A stretch of 6,404 nucleotides of DNA from SAR202 cluster bacterium (lineage in GTDB: Bacteria; Chloroflexota; Dehalococcoidia; Lucifugimonadales; UBA3495): contig VFHF01000151.1 in the NCBI GenBank assembly GCA_009392095.1, forward strand, positions 1-6,404, in the 5' to 3' direction. A program made the translations under genes and the position numbers. The notes beneath the pieces are model-generated. The model did no database searches. It was not told the DNA's origin and saw nothing but the letters and a program-made list of their open reading frames with translations. This document shows positions 5,984 to 6,404 of the stretch, in pieces; position 1 is the first letter of the stretch; each line of letters starts with the position of its first letter.

Positions 5984-6404
5984 AAAACATCGGAATCATC
6001 TACAACGCTAGAGTGCCTGAAGCACTGGACCTGAGCACGGCCATTCTCCACGACCTGAACCTTTCGGAGAATAGCTGGATATCTCCGGCCGAAAACCTGG
6101 AATCCCTCTTGCCTAGGGCTGAGACCACCGACCTTGTGATTACTGTGGGCGGCGACGGGACGATACTGAGGGCGGTGAACTTCACCGGACCGGCCGCCAT
6201 ACCCATAGTCGGCATCAACATGGGGCGCTTGGGCTTCATGACCGAATTACAGGTGGACGAGGCCATGGAACGCCTGCCGTTCTACTTCAACGGCGATTCT
6301 AGGATGGACGAACGTAATATGCTGCAGGCCACGGTGACCAGAGTCCATTCGGCCGGCACCGACGGCCCCTACCACGCCCTCAACGACGTGGTGCTAACCA
6401 GAGG
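5980..6404 (+). CDS. nadK: NAD kinase, N-terminal part (3' end outside window)
   Basis: Cytosolic ATP- or polyphosphate-dependent NAD kinase, which phosphorylates NAD at the 2' position of the adenosine ribose to give NADP. The 141 codons present cover the N-terminal alpha/beta domain and the beginning of the C-terminal domain. Diagnostic motifs: VGGDGTILRA (56-65) with the catalytic aspartate Asp59 in GGDGT; PIVGINMGRLGFMTEL (75-90), the conserved GxNxGxLGFL-type strand-turn; DERNMLQATV (110-119), the usual ERxML segment; and ALNDVVLTR (133-141), the form here of the family's NE/D motif that contacts NAD. The N-terminal region before GGDG is short (56 residues), as in many non-proteobacterial enzymes. 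The frame is open upstream to a TAA at 5920-5922 but has no ATG, GTG or TTG, so 5980 is the best start despite the missing ribosome binding site. It lies 113 bases after nuoN on the same strand. Only truncated by the window edge. Confidence 0.95.
   Translation, partial: MKNIGIIYNARVPEALDLSTAILHDLNLSENSWISPAENLESLLPRAETTDLVITVGGDGTILRAVNFTGPAAIPIVGINMGRLGFMTELQVDEAMERLPFYFNGDSRMDERNMLQATVTRVHSAGTDGPYHALNDVVLTR

Overview
This window is the 3' half of a respiratory complex I (nuo) operon followed by the first two thirds or so of an NAD kinase gene, all on the + strand. The DNA is GC-rich and tightly packed: genes overlap, abut or sit a few bases apart until a 113-base gap near 5.9 kb. No rRNA, tRNA, CRISPR array, insertion sequence, integrase or other mobile sign was seen.

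Layout. 1-191 is the C-terminal tail of NuoJ. 198-527 is NuoK. 550-744 is a small soluble protein with the look of the DUF2007 'putative signal transducing protein' family, inserted where nuoL would normally follow nuoK. 745-2790 is NuoL, 2805-4337 NuoM and 4337-5866 NuoN. 5867-5979 is a relatively AT-rich spacer (about 43% GC by hand count) with no convincing terminator. From 5980 to the window end is an NAD kinase cut off by the edge.

How the genes work together. NuoJ, K, L, M and N are membrane-arm subunits of proton-pumping NADH:quinone oxidoreductase or a related form of the complex. NuoL, M and N are the three antiporter-like proton channels, and NuoJ and NuoK link them to the quinone-binding end. 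The Glu and Lys residues of the proton path can be found in K, L, M and N, so the encoded pump looks intact. NAD kinase makes NADP from NAD, so the downstream gene concerns the same nucleotide pool, although the link is only by context. The electron-input subunits (NuoE/F/G) are not visible here.

Organism. Gene order J-K-L-M-N is widespread in bacteria. The GC level, the style of the Nuo and NAD kinase proteins, and the absence of proteobacterial features make me lean towards an uncultured bacterium of the Chloroflexota (Dehalococcoidia/SAR202-like). This is an impression from protein character, not a measured result.

The most unusual points are the DUF2007-like gene inside the nuo operon, its in-frame arrangement with nuoL (only one TAG codon lies between the two reading frames), and a six-residue mini-ORF whose stop overlaps the NAD kinase start. 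I see no clear evidence for a wholly new system; this is mostly a conserved core operon with one accessory insertion.
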